The translations under genes and the position numbers were made by a program. A model generated the notes under the pieces. That model was not told where the DNA came from, searched no databases, and saw only the letters and a program-made list of their open reading frames with translations. Of a DNA stretch of 64,000 nucleotides, positions 20,930 to 29,415 are shown piece after piece (within the stretch, counting starts at the first letter, position 1; each line of letters opens with the position of its first letter). Source of the DNA: Clostridium sp. KNHs205 (GTDB taxonomy: Bacteria > Bacillota > Clostridia > Lachnospirales > Lachnospiraceae); the NCBI RefSeq assembly GCF_000702945.1, contig NZ_JNLE01000003.1, positions 4,263,501-4,327,500 of the forward strand. Direction: 5' to 3'.

Positions 20930-21172
20930 TTACATTCCAGAATTATGTTTTTTATTATCAAGATAAATATCAGTAACACAAAGAAAAATACCTGCTAAGG
21001 TTAACATCCAGAAGATAATATAAGGTACACTTACACCCATACCAAGCAATGCCCCCTTTATTCCATCTATTCCATTATAATTCCATGGATTTAGAGCTAT
21101 AATGATTGTAAGGGTTATTACCCCTACCATTCCCCAGGAAAACATCAAGGCTCCTAAAATAAATTTTTTCAT
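20930..21172 (-). CDS. Small two-helix membrane protein
   Basis: An 80-aa protein with two hydrophobic helices (about residues 4-24 and 43-65) joined by a loop containing NPWNYNGIDGIKG. I recognise no family. I chose the ATG at 21172 because an AGGAGG site lies 8 nt upstream; the longer in-frame ORF adds 14 residues that include this site. It lies upstream of the previous small protein on the same strand with 136 nt between them. Confidence 0.6.
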   Translation of the reverse strand: MKKFILGALMFSWGMVGVITLTIIIALNPWNYNGIDGIKGALLGMGVSVPYIIFWMLTLAGIFLCVTDIYLDNKKHNSGM

Positions 21173-21397
21173 TCTTTGTCCTCCTAAGAAAAATTTAACT
21201 TTATTATATTCCATTATATACTAAAGAATTTTATTGTCAAAATATTAAGCTTATATATTGTATTTCATTTCTGCTTTTCACTAACTTCGAATTTGTACTT
21301 GGAAATATAAATTTATATATAATTTTATAGAAAGGGTTAATTCATATTAGTTGTAAAGGTTTTATAAGCAGTAGACTATTTTGTAATAATACGAAAC

Positions 21398-21426
21398 AAA
21401 AAAGCACCCATTCCTGAGTGCTTTTT
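21398..21426 (-). terminator. Terminator after tRNA-Ala
   Basis: On the minus strand, AAAAAGCAC and GTGCTTTTTT form a stem with a short loop and end in a T-run, about 48 nt beyond the tRNA 3' end. Confidence 0.8.
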
Positions 21427-21473
21427 CATAACTTCAAACTCTATAACCCTTAATATTACTGACTCTTTAAAGA

Positions 21474-21546
21474 TGGAGCATAGGGGACTTGAACCCCTGA
21501 CCCCCACACTGCCAGTGTGGTGCGCTCCCAACTGCGCTAATGCCCC
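21474..21546 (-). tRNA. tRNA-Ala (GGC)
   Basis: A 73-nt cloverleaf on the minus strand. The acceptor stem pairs GGGGCAT with ATGCTCC (one G-U), the D arm has AGTTGGGA, the anticodon stem-loop is CCACA-CTGGCAG-TGTGG with anticodon GGC (Ala, GCC codons), and the T arm is AGGGG-TTCAAGT-CCCCT. The discriminator is A; CCA is not encoded. It is a lone tRNA gene with its own terminator. Confidence 0.97.
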
Positions 21547-21953
21547 GAACAAATATTAATATATCATAAATTAACACAATTTTCAAGCTATTTTTTATAA
21601 CGCATAAGTTCAATATTAAATCTGCTTAGATTTGACTTTTAGGAATTTATTGGTCAGCATTCATCTCTGACTGAAGCCTTTGTAGTAATATTTCAAATTA
21701 AGATAACTATTGTATGAAATGAAATATAAGAATCTGATACAACCGGAACATTTATTATGATAAATTAACTGGTTAAACGCTAAATAGGATAAGAACCTTT
21801 ATTTATTTTACAGAATTAGGCACAAATCTCTATTTACTACCACTATAGTTAATGTTAAAATATGTAATATGTTAAAGATCGATCCGGATAGAGATATTTA
21901 ATATGTAATCAACAGTCAATTATGTCAACTTTTTTAAAGGAAAGGTGGTACAT
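21547..21953. other. AT-rich spacer, no gene seen
   Basis: About 400 nt upstream of tRNA-Ala and of the frameshifted beta-lactamase-fold gene. I see no ORF with a ribosome site and no repeat. Promoters for both flanking transcripts must lie here, but none stands out. Confidence 0.5.
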
Positions 21954-22921
21954 ATGAAAAAAATTCAAAAATTTCTCTGCTTATTTATCATGACTTCTTT
22001 ATTAGTTGCGCCAATCACAGTATCTGCCAGTCTTCCAATAACTGTAGCAACTACGCTATATGTTGACGCTGCACGGATTGGTGAAGCTGACTCATTTTTA
22101 ATTAGTAAGAATGGCAAGTTCATGCTTGTTGATACTGGCCTCTCAACCGATAGCACAAAAATAATTAACATGCTATCATCACGCAGTGTAACCAATCTAA
22201 AGGCTTTAGTCATTACTCATTATGATGTTGACCATGTCGGTTCTTTTTTAAATGTAATTGATTATATCAAAAACCATAATGGTACAATTGATCACATATA
22301 TGGTAGGAAGTACACTTCTGCTCAACTAAATACATTGACACCACAGCGGCGCACGAATTATGTTATGTTTATCAATGGAATTTTAAGATATTTAAATCGT
22401 AGTTCTGAAGAATTCAACTTATCGAATTACGATACGGTAGCTGTTGCAACAAAGGCAAACGAATTGTTTGGTTCCGGGGATGGATTATGGATATTCCCTA
22501 CCAGAACAAACCCAATCGCCAACTTTACATTAGATGGCAATACTACTGTAACTTGGTTAAATAAGTGGGATTCCTATATAGTTCCGGGGATGGATCCTGC
22601 TGATGTCCCTGCAAATTTTAACAATGATTCTCTGACCTTTAAATTAACTTATGAGAATGCAGTATCTTAAAAGCTCCCCATCATGGCATCCCAGATTACC
22701 AGAAGCCATCATTTATAACAGCTGTAAATCCTTCCTATACACTTGCAACTACCGATTTGTCATACAATAGGCTACCCGGAATGATTACTAAGGGAAAATA
22801 CGGAATGGTTTATTATACCGATACTGCTTCTGACTTCTGTACGATAGCTGTACGGCTTAAAGCTCCCTCTGTATATCTTGAAGATACAGCTTTGAGTTTT
22901 TATACTAACGATACAAACTAA
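21954..22921 (+). pseudogene. Frameshifted secreted metallo-beta-lactamase-fold hydrolase (ComEC-like)
   Basis: The start is ATG 21954 behind AAAGGTGG. A signal peptide (residues 1-23) is followed by a metallo-beta-lactamase fold: AARIGEADSFLI, LVDTGL, then the metal motif THYDVDHVGS. The first frame stops at 22668-22670, but the neighbouring frame continues at once with LKAPHHGIPDYQKPSF and ends at 22921. LKAPHHG is the next metal-binding motif, so one base has been lost or gained near 22665. It resembles the soluble hydrolase domain of ComEC proteins. A terminator follows. Sequencing error is possible. Confidence 0.8.
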
Positions 22922-22930
22922 ACTATATAT

Positions 22931-22958
22931 GCCCGAGGGGCTATTCCTTCGGGCTTTT
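22931..22958 (+). terminator. Terminator after the beta-lactamase-fold gene
   Basis: GCCCGAGGG pairs with CCTTCGGGC around a short loop, followed by TTTT, 9 nt after the second-frame stop. An intact terminator right there supports the longer, frameshifted gene as the original unit. Confidence 0.88.
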
Positions 22959-23950
22959 CATTATATCCTTTATATATGTTTCCTGTGTGTACTCCTGCCC
23001 ACAAAATATTTATAGTATTTATGTTTTATTAATCACTTTTCTATAATTACTTAACTATCAACTTTAAAAAATGTTAATCCTTTATTTTTTTAGTTAAAAA
23101 CTACTCTAAAATTACAACATGAATTCTACATTAAGATAACCCGGAGGTATTACCCCCGGGTTATTGAAGCTTTACTAAACCCGTGTAAATCTCCTTACAG
23201 GTATAGTATTTATATGCATCTCCTACAATGCAAATCTAATTTTAACATTTAACAGCTTATTTTACATTGGTTATAGTTTCCATTTTAATACACTAATAGT
23301 TTTAATTAATACTATTATAACAAAATTGGGACTTATTTCTTTTCATCTTATTCATAATAAAACATTAACTAATTACAGACTTATAAATTAGCCCCATCTC
23401 AATACTTTCTGTATCTTATGATTTCTCTAATGTATTCATTAAACTTTATCCGTCAGGATAGCAATTCTATCAATCATTTTATTAATATTTCTCTAATGTA
23501 TTCTTAAAACGAACTTCACCAGTATTTAATAGCTCTGTACTTTTATCTAACCCACAAAAAACCAAGGCGTTGTGTTAAATATATATTAGAACAATTAAGA
23601 ATAACAGAAAAATCAGCAATGGTAAAGAGGTATTAACACTAGGACAAAAATACTGTTTCAATTTATCCCAACATGTAATATAATGCAATTGTCTAGAGTA
23701 AAAGAAGTAATAGCAAATCGGATTGAAATACCCCCGGATCATCCCCCCGGGGGTATTTTTTTGATTATTATTATAAGAATTATTAATATCGCATAAAATA
23801 TTTCGCCAGACAGGGAATCCCAGCGATGTTCATTTGATATTATATCTTTTAAAATCGGAAACCTCTATAATCAATTTAATACCCCTGAAGGAAAGTCACA
23901 TATTATCTTGTCCCAGGCCATAGAATGTAAAAAAGCACGCAAGGTACCTT
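22959..23950. other. Long AT-rich spacer with two strong hairpins and a gene remnant
   Basis: No intact gene is seen. It holds a hairpin at 23136-23164 (ATAACCCGG/CCGGGTTAT type, no clear T-run on the plus strand), a short minus-strand coding remnant at about 23482-23575 (reads NALVFCGLDKSTELLNTGEV in one frame) of unknown family, a roughly 20-bp direct repeat (TTTCTCTAATGTATTC at 23424 and 23489), and the terminator listed next. It appears to be decayed accessory DNA. Confidence 0.5.
23727..23762 (+). terminator. Orphan terminator
   Basis: AAATACCCCCGG pairs with CCGGGGGTATTT, followed by eight T. It is the end of a plus-strand transcript, yet no gene precedes it within 750 nt, which suggests a lost gene or an unrecognised small RNA. 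Confidence 0.8.
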
Positions 23951-24373
23951 ATGGATTATCATACCAGGCACAAGGAAGAAATTATTTCATTACCCAGGGT
24001 ATACCCAATAGAAACTGCCATACAAAATAATGATGTTGTTTTAAGTATCGTTCTTCCCTACAATATGGAACGCTTCTTTCTTTTTATTGACAATGCTTCC
24101 AATGGTATCCCTGACAAAATCAGAATAATTATCTATAGCTTTGATTTACCTGAGTTATCAAACAAAAGTATCCTTGAATATGACGGCAATATGTTCATAT
24201 ATACCCTGGACAGCCGTTTTACAGGTCCTAGAACTTACTTTGGCCATAGCATTAAAGAGAGTAAGCGTAACGACAGAAAAGATATGATAATTGATTATCA
24301 TCTCCTCACCTATGACGGTAATGAATATCCTGTTTATTGGCATAATATTGATTTCTATGACTGGTCCGTATAA
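23951..24373 (+). CDS. DUF4362-like protein without signal peptide
   Basis: A 140-aa protein with features of the DUF4362 family: NNDVVLSI near the start, MERFFLFIDNASNGIPDKIRI, then LEYDGNMFIYTLDSR and LLTYDGNEYPVYW. Usual family members are lipoproteins; here no signal peptide or lipobox is seen and no strong ribosome site precedes the ATG, so the 5' end may be truncated. Function is unknown. The next gene follows 85 nt later on the same strand. Confidence 0.5.
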   Translation: MDYHTRHKEEIISLPRVYPIETAIQNNDVVLSIVLPYNMERFFLFIDNASNGIPDKIRIIIYSFDLPELSNKSILEYDGNMFIYTLDSRFTGPRTYFGHSIKESKRNDRKDMIIDYHLLTYDGNEYPVYWHNIDFYDWSV

Positions 24374-24458
24374 CCCAAATCACTATCTGTACAATACATA
24401 ACTTAGTCATTCCATTTCCTACTGCATATATTATAGTAAAACATTTGAGGTAATTATA

Positions 24459-24716
24459 ATGCCCGGAGGCTGGAATTATCAGGCTTACATTAGTCCTTAC
24501 GAGTCTTATATCTTCTATCGTACCATGGATGAGGAGGAAGATTACTTTTATATTCCCGTAGCAGTTGCTACTCAGATAGTTAACGGCACCAACTACCGTT
24601 TCCTTACTATCGCAGAACCAAAAAGCGGGAATGGCACACCTTATTTTGCTCTGGTTGAAATTTATAAGCCTATTCAGGGTGATGCCAGCATCACAAATAT
24701 AACATCAATTCCTTAA
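24459..24716 (+). CDS. Cystatin-fold-like small protein (possible cysteine protease inhibitor)
   Basis: An 85-aa protein without signal peptide. It begins MPGGW and carries TQIVNGTNYRF at residues 38-48, which matches the cystatin QxVxG loop followed by the TNY of stefins, then YFALVEIYKP aligned with the second hairpin region. The N-terminal glycine pair is also a cystatin hallmark. Animal and plant cystatins inhibit papain-like proteases by inserting these three elements in the active site. The length agrees with a single stefin-like domain. The ATG follows GAGGT. The assignment rests on motif recognition. Confidence 0.65.
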   Translation: MPGGWNYQAYISPYESYIFYRTMDEEEDYFYIPVAVATQIVNGTNYRFLTIAEPKSGNGTPYFALVEIYKPIQGDASITNITSIP

Positions 24717-24720
24717 AAAG

Positions 24721-24834
24721 TTAAATGAAGCCTAATAAAGGACTGCCAGATGTATAATTGATGTATCCCCTGTCAAGAGGGGACCAATTATTACTCATTC
24801 GCCAATTTACATCCTCTGCAGTCCTTTCATTTAA
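24721..24834. other. Compound long hairpin between convergent genes
   Basis: The outer arms (TTAAATGAA near 24721 and TTCATTTAA at 24826-24834, plus AAGGACTGC with GCAGTCCTT) enclose an inner stem (TAATTG...TCCCCT with AGGGGA...CAATTA). It lies between the cystatin-like gene and the convergent synthetase gene and could terminate both, but its branched form is unusual for a plain terminator. Confidence 0.6.
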
Positions 24835-24838
24835 TAAT

Positions 24839-26839
24839 TTAAGCCTCTAACTGTTTCTCATGTTTTTCAAAGAAATCCTCTCTAGGTTCTAAGAATTTCA
24901 ACTTGTGATTAGCCTTATCTGCTACCAAATCACTTAAAACAGAAAATGCATATTCCCAATTCCACAGCTTCTCATCTACTGACAGATATTCACGGATCCT
25001 CTCACAGCCTGTGGGAGCAATGGGGTGCAGCAGCAGTACACCAATACGTACGCCGTATAGTGAATCTGCCAATACCTGTTTTCGTAGTGTATCATTATCC
25101 GTCGTTTCTGCTGTTCTCATATTATTAACCCAGTATTTATTCATGAATCGTATATAAGAGTCCAAAACATAAGTAAGACTGTGAAATTCATGATTATACA
25201 TATGCCGCTCATAGGTTAAAACAGCTTCTTTTGATTCCTTTAGCACCTCTTCGCTGATTGCAATCTCCGGTATTTTTGAATCATAATATTTCTGGGCTGT
25301 GTAGAAGCAGGAACGTACCAGCCTGTTAAATACATTGGTAAGCAGATTTCCTTCCTTTAGTACCGGGTCCACACCTTCTCTCTCATTTTCAGGGAGATAC
25401 ACCTGAGGTTTAAAGCTTACGCTCTTAGAGGCCAAACCGAGGCTTAAGAAATGAATTCTTAACTGTTCAGGAGTATAGAAATCCAGCAGTTCTCTAGCCA
25501 TTGGAGGTTTAATCTCACTACTGCTTCCTGCCTTCTTATCCATGAATAAAATATGCCTGTTGGCAATCAAATGAGGTGGAACAAATTGATCAATGTCCGC
25601 TTTCTCTCCATAAGTAGACTTTAAAGCAGAAAACAAGGCCATTTCAGCATTTCCATAAAAATAAATATTATCTTCACCTATAAATTGATATACTGCTGCA
25701 TCTTTACTTTCCCACCAGTTTCTCCATTCCTCCTGTTCCTTCCCCATCTGTTCCAGATAGGTTCTGGTAAAAGAAATTGGTGCCCAAAGAGATTCCGGCC
25801 ATACCCAGAAAGTCAGCCCCTGCATATCTTCTTTATCCGGTACCGGAACACCCCAGCTGATGTTTCCGGATAGACGAAAGGGCACTAAAGTCTTACCGGT
25901 TCGAAAGCGAATTCCTTTCGTATTCAATACTTCTCTTGCTTTATCTCTGTCCTGCAAATCTTTAAATATATACGTTACTGAAGCTTTATTATCTTCTTTC
26001 GATAATTCATGAGAAGGCAGCAATATGTTTAATTCTTCTTCTGAGTTTTCTGTTCTCTCAAACTCACTTTTTTTCACATAGATACAAGGGGGCTTTAAGA
26101 ACTCTTCAATGGTTTTTAAGATATATTTTCTGGTATTCCCTTTTCTTTCTTTTGCTACATATTCGGTTAACCACTCAGTGCATTCATCCAGCTTAAAGTA
26201 CCAGTTACCTACTTCTTTTACCTCAGGAGTTTTCCCTGACAAAGTACTTCTTGGATTAATTAATTCACTCGGCATATACTGATGTCCTAAAGAGCATTCA
26301 TCCGCATAAGCTTTTTCAGAAGCGCACCCTTCAATGGGACAATTCCCCACAACCTGTCTTCCGTTTAGGAATACACCAAAATCAGGATCAAAAAACTGAG
26401 GAGTTGCCAGCTTTTCCAGATAACCATTCTTATACAGAGTTTCAAATATTTCTTCTGATACCTTTTTGTGGACCTCTCCGGCTCGGTCAAGACTGGATGC
26501 GGCATATAAGTTTAAGCTGATTTCATATGCATTCAAGGTTTCTTTCTGGTGATTATGATTCTTTCTGACATAGTCTTCAATGGTCTCCTTGTAAGCTTCT
26601 CCTTTTTCTTCTTTTAGTTTTCGGAAGCTTTCCAGGATGGGCGAACCATAACAGTCTGTACCAGATACAAATATAACATTTTCCGCACCGATCCTGTCTC
26701 TTAAAAATCTGGCAAACGTATCTGCATGAACAAACACACCACCTATATGTCCGAAATGCAGCTCTTTATTTCCATATGGCATTCCTGCCGTTATTACTGC
26801 CCGTTTAGGGAACTCGGGTCTGGTTTCATAATTTTTCAT
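24839..26839 (-). CDS. Methionyl-tRNA synthetase-like class I synthetase
   Basis: Charges tRNA-Met with methionine if the assignment is right. The 666-aa protein has the class I HIGH-type motif HFGHIGG in YGNKELHFGHIGGVF, the MetRS insertion with Cys residues (CPIEGCASEKAYADEC), SGTDCYGSP, and an anticodon-binding helical domain. The KMSKS loop is altered to KKAGSSSEIK. The ATG at 26839 is preferred over TTG three bases upstream; the ribosome site is weak. A T-box leader lies upstream, separated by a 280-nt AT-rich stretch. The altered loop and large insertion make it a divergent MetRS. Confidence 0.82.
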   Translation of the reverse strand: MKNYETRPEFPKRAVITAGMPYGNKELHFGHIGGVFVHADTFARFLRDRIGAENVIFVSGTDCYGSPILESFRKLKEEKGEAYKETIEDYVRKNHNHQKETLNAYEISLNLYAASSLDRAGEVHKKVSEEIFETLYKNGYLEKLATPQFFDPDFGVFLNGRQVVGNCPIEGCASEKAYADECSLGHQYMPSELINPRSTLSGKTPEVKEVGNWYFKLDECTEWLTEYVAKERKGNTRKYILKTIEEFLKPPCIYVKKSEFERTENSEEELNILLPSHELSKEDNKASVTYIFKDLQDRDKAREVLNTKGIRFRTGKTLVPFRLSGNISWGVPVPDKEDMQGLTFWVWPESLWAPISFTRTYLEQMGKEQEEWRNWWESKDAAVYQFIGEDNIYFYGNAEMALFSALKSTYGEKADIDQFVPPHLIANRHILFMDKKAGSSSEIKPPMARELLDFYTPEQLRIHFLSLGLASKSVSFKPQVYLPENEREGVDPVLKEGNLLTNVFNRLVRSCFYTAQKYYDSKIPEIAISEEVLKESKEAVLTYERHMYNHEFHSLTYVLDSYIRFMNKYWVNNMRTAETTDNDTLRKQVLADSLYGVRIGVLLLHPIAPTGCERIREYLSVDEKLWNWEYAFSVLSDLVADKANHKLKFLEPREDFFEKHEKQLEA

Positions 26840-27123
26840 CAACTATACCTTATTAACCTTGATTTTTGTTAAATTGTTTTCTGTCCAAGTTTAAGATGTA
26901 TAAATATATCTTTTAATAACTGGATAAGAAAAAACTTTATTCGCTTAAAAAGGTTAATCCGCTAAATACTTTTTTAGTATTATCGAAGCGTCCTTTCATA
27001 AATAATAATAATAATAATAATGAATTAATCATCTAATCTAATAAAATATCCAATAATCCTAAAATCTCCGTTTATAATGGGTTTTATATTTATTTATCTA
27101 TCCTACAGCTTAAAAAAGAGTAT

Positions 27124-27390
27124 AAAAAAACACCTCCTGCAATTATTACAGGGGCGAATTATCGCGGTACCACCCTATTTTGCTAATATGTCGCCATATT
27201 AACCTCCTTAAGTACAAACATACTCCGGTTCTGTAACGTGAACCCACGTCATAGCATCACGACAGATTAGAGTCGATCCGTATGCAGCTCCGAGGCTTGT
27301 TTCGTCTTTCTACCACTGCTCCTTCCCACCAGCTGGAGCTCTCTGTAAGCTTTCAAAAAAGTACTTCCCTCTTCATAGCCTTTTCAATTT
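27124..27390 (-). promoter_or_regulatory. T-box riboswitch leader
   Basis: Tertiary-structure leader that senses uncharged tRNA. On the minus strand it shows the stem I features GAAGAGG, AGUA, AGAGAGC and GGUGG, the CCUCGGAGC 3' side, the T-box AGGGTGGTACCGCG (27163-27176), and a terminator (CCCCUGUAAU with AUUGCAGGAGG, then U7 at 27122-27155). The triplet before CCUCGGAG lies in GAAACAAG, giving ACA, AAC or CAA but not the AUG expected for Met. A (AAT)7 microsatellite at 27001-27021 lies between leader and gene. The rest of 26843-27629 is AT-rich. Confidence 0.9.
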
Positions 27391-27629
27391 AAGTTTAGTA
27401 TATGCATAATAATTGTTATTGTCAAGGTCTAATTCTATCTTTTATTCTCTTAATTCTGTCTTTCATACTCGAACTTATAATTCGTTTCTTTCTTCTTTTT
27501 TATCTTATTCTTATGTCGATTTATCCTCCAATTTGACCGAAAGACCTTCCCCAGATAAACGAACTTTTTTCCGAAAATACCATATATTGAAACATCTAAA
27601 ACATTATTACTTCCCTGGGGAGGCTCTTT

Positions 27630-28517
27630 ATGAATCCTATGACTTACGATTTTGCCGTTATCGGCGGGGATTTAAGGCAGGTTTTTATGGCTGAGGATTT
27701 GGTATCCAGAGGTTTTTCCGTGCTCTTATATGGCTTGGAAAACCTTAGCATTAAGGCTGGCATAGAACATGCGAAATCTTTAGCCCAAGCAATAGATTCC
27801 AGTAAAGTTATCCTTACACCCATTCCCTTTACCAAAAATGGTATCCAAATTTTATCCTTGGATTCCAAACCGGATTTAACCCCTGAAATTCTGTGCAGTC
27901 ACTTAAAAAAAGACCATAAACTCTATGGTGGTTGTTTTACAGACACTATTAAGGAATTTTGTGAGATTAACCAGATTTATTACAATGATTTTATGGAGGA
28001 AGAAGAAGTAACACTGTTTAATACCATTGCAACTGCAGAAGGTACAATAGCAGAAGCAATCATTCACAGCGGCGGAAACCTTCATGGCAGCAACTGCTTA
28101 ATTCTAGGATATGGCAGATGCGCAAAAACTCTTGGTGAAAAATTAAAGGGTCTATGTGAACACATTGATATAGCAGCCAGATCCCCTCTTGCACTTTCTC
28201 AGGCTAAGACCTCTTCCTTTGGCGCAATAGCACTTTCTGAAATTTCTGATAATATATCCCAATATGATTATATCTTTAATACCATTCCTGCAATGGTACT
28301 TGACAGAGAGTTGCTGGAACTAACCAAAAATGAGGTCGTAATAATTGATATAGCTTCAGCACCGGGTGGTGTTGATTTTGCTGCCGCTAAAGAACTAACC
28401 CGCAATGCAAGATTGTCTCTTGGATTGCCGGGTAAATATGCTCCCAAAGCCAGTGCGGCTTATTTAACCCAATATTTATTAAGTGATTTAGATGAACTTA
28501 AGCTCGTTCAATTGTAA
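27630..28517 (+). CDS. dpaA: Dipicolinate synthase subunit A
   Basis: With DpaB converts dihydrodipicolinate to dipicolinic acid, the calcium chelator of the spore core, in the mother cell. The 295-aa protein has the family N-terminus (YDFAVIGGDLRQVFMAEDL), then a Rossmann segment LILGYGRCAKTLGEKLKG and the end GKYAPKASAAYLTQYL. The ATG at 27630 follows GGGGAGG. It overlaps no gene and is followed after 35 nt by dpaB, so the two are co-transcribed, presumably under a sporulation sigma factor. Confidence 0.97.
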   Translation: MNPMTYDFAVIGGDLRQVFMAEDLVSRGFSVLLYGLENLSIKAGIEHAKSLAQAIDSSKVILTPIPFTKNGIQILSLDSKPDLTPEILCSHLKKDHKLYGGCFTDTIKEFCEINQIYYNDFMEEEEVTLFNTIATAEGTIAEAIIHSGGNLHGSNCLILGYGRCAKTLGEKLKGLCEHIDIAARSPLALSQAKTSSFGAIALSEISDNISQYDYIFNTIPAMVLDRELLELTKNEVVIIDIASAPGGVDFAAAKELTRNARLSLGLPGKYAPKASAAYLTQYLLSDLDELKLVQL

Positions 28518-28552
28518 CCCGCAGCTTTTGTTTCCGAAAGTGAGGTATTTAT

Positions 28553-29140
28553 ATGTCTTTGCATAATAAAAATATCGGTATTGCATTAACCGGTTCTTTT
28601 TGTACCTTTGATAAAACCTTTGAAGAAATCGAGAAACTTTTAAGAGAAGATGCAAATGTATATCCCATTCTTTCCTTTAACTCTCAGAAAATAGACTCAC
28701 GTTTTGGAAAGGCTGAGGATTTCTATAAAAGACTTGTGGACCTTACAGGTCATACTCCTATAACAACCATAGAAGATGCAGAACCAATCGGACCTAAAGA
28801 TATGTTCGATATTATGGCTGTTATCCCCTGTACCGGAAATACTCTGGCTAAAATGGCGAACGGTATTACCGATACACCTGTTCTCATGGCTGCAAAAGCT
28901 CATATTCGTAATAATAAACCACTTGTTATCTCTATTGCTACCAATGATGCTCTTGGCAATAATCTGCAAAATATCGGCAACCTTCTGAATCAGAAAAACA
29001 TCTACTTCGTGCCCTTCGGCCAGGACAGTCCAGACGGTAAACCAAAATCCATGATAGCACATACTCATCTGCTTACCCTCACCATTGAAAGCGCACTGGA
29101 AGGTAAACAGCTGCAGCCTGTTGTGATCAGCCCGTTCTAG
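28553..29140 (+). CDS. dpaB: Dipicolinate synthase subunit B
   Basis: Flavoprotein-like partner of DpaA in dipicolinate synthesis. The 195-aa protein begins NIGIALTGSFCTFDKTFEEI, contains the FMN-binding fold motifs (AVIPCTGNTLAKMANGITD, VLMAAKAHIRNNKPLVIS) and matches the usual length. The ATG at 28553 follows GTGAGG. A strong hairpin terminator follows the stop. Confidence 0.97.
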   Translation: MSLHNKNIGIALTGSFCTFDKTFEEIEKLLREDANVYPILSFNSQKIDSRFGKAEDFYKRLVDLTGHTPITTIEDAEPIGPKDMFDIMAVIPCTGNTLAKMANGITDTPVLMAAKAHIRNNKPLVISIATNDALGNNLQNIGNLLNQKNIYFVPFGQDSPDGKPKSMIAHTHLLTLTIESALEGKQLQPVVISPF

Positions 29141-29165
29141 TATGAAAATCTATCGGTAACTTAAT

Positions 29166-29225
29166 GAAAGAAGCTGCCCTTGTTCCTTTTAATCTAAGCA
29201 GGAACCTGCAGCTTCTTTCTATAGT
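29166..29225 (+). terminator. dpaAB terminator
   Basis: GAAAGAAGCTGC at 29166-29177 pairs with GCAGCTTCTTTC at 29208-29219, with an additional GTTCC/GGAAC pairing inside, followed by TATAG. The T-run is weak, so it may work mainly by structure. Confidence 0.75.
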
Positions 29226-29415
29226 TCTAATTTTTAATTTCTGTATATTTTTCTATATCTATTTGCATTTCATTTCATTTCTTTTTCTCGACTCATACGT
29301 TTTGCTAATTTTTTTTCTTATCTTCAATTCTTTAAATTCTAAACTAAATTATTTATCACTTTAATTTCCATCAATTAAATTTTCAATCTTTTAATATTTG
29401 TCAACATATTTCAGA

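Noticed and set aside
21474..21546. tRNA-Ala as an integration site
   Set aside because: No repeat of the tRNA 3' end was found in the nearby accessory DNA, so no attachment site is supported.
27001..27021. Repeated AAT triplets
   Set aside because: A (AAT)7 microsatellite in an AT-rich spacer; no spacer-repeat pattern, so not a CRISPR or operator array.
27413..27694. 93-codon ORF upstream of dpaA
   Set aside because: It overlaps the dpaA start in another frame, is Ser/Tyr/Phe-rich and begins in AT-rich sequence without a ribosome site.
29164..29364. 66-codon hydrophobic ORF after dpaB
   Set aside because: It begins in the dpaAB terminator and is a poly-F/L/I product of T-rich sequence.
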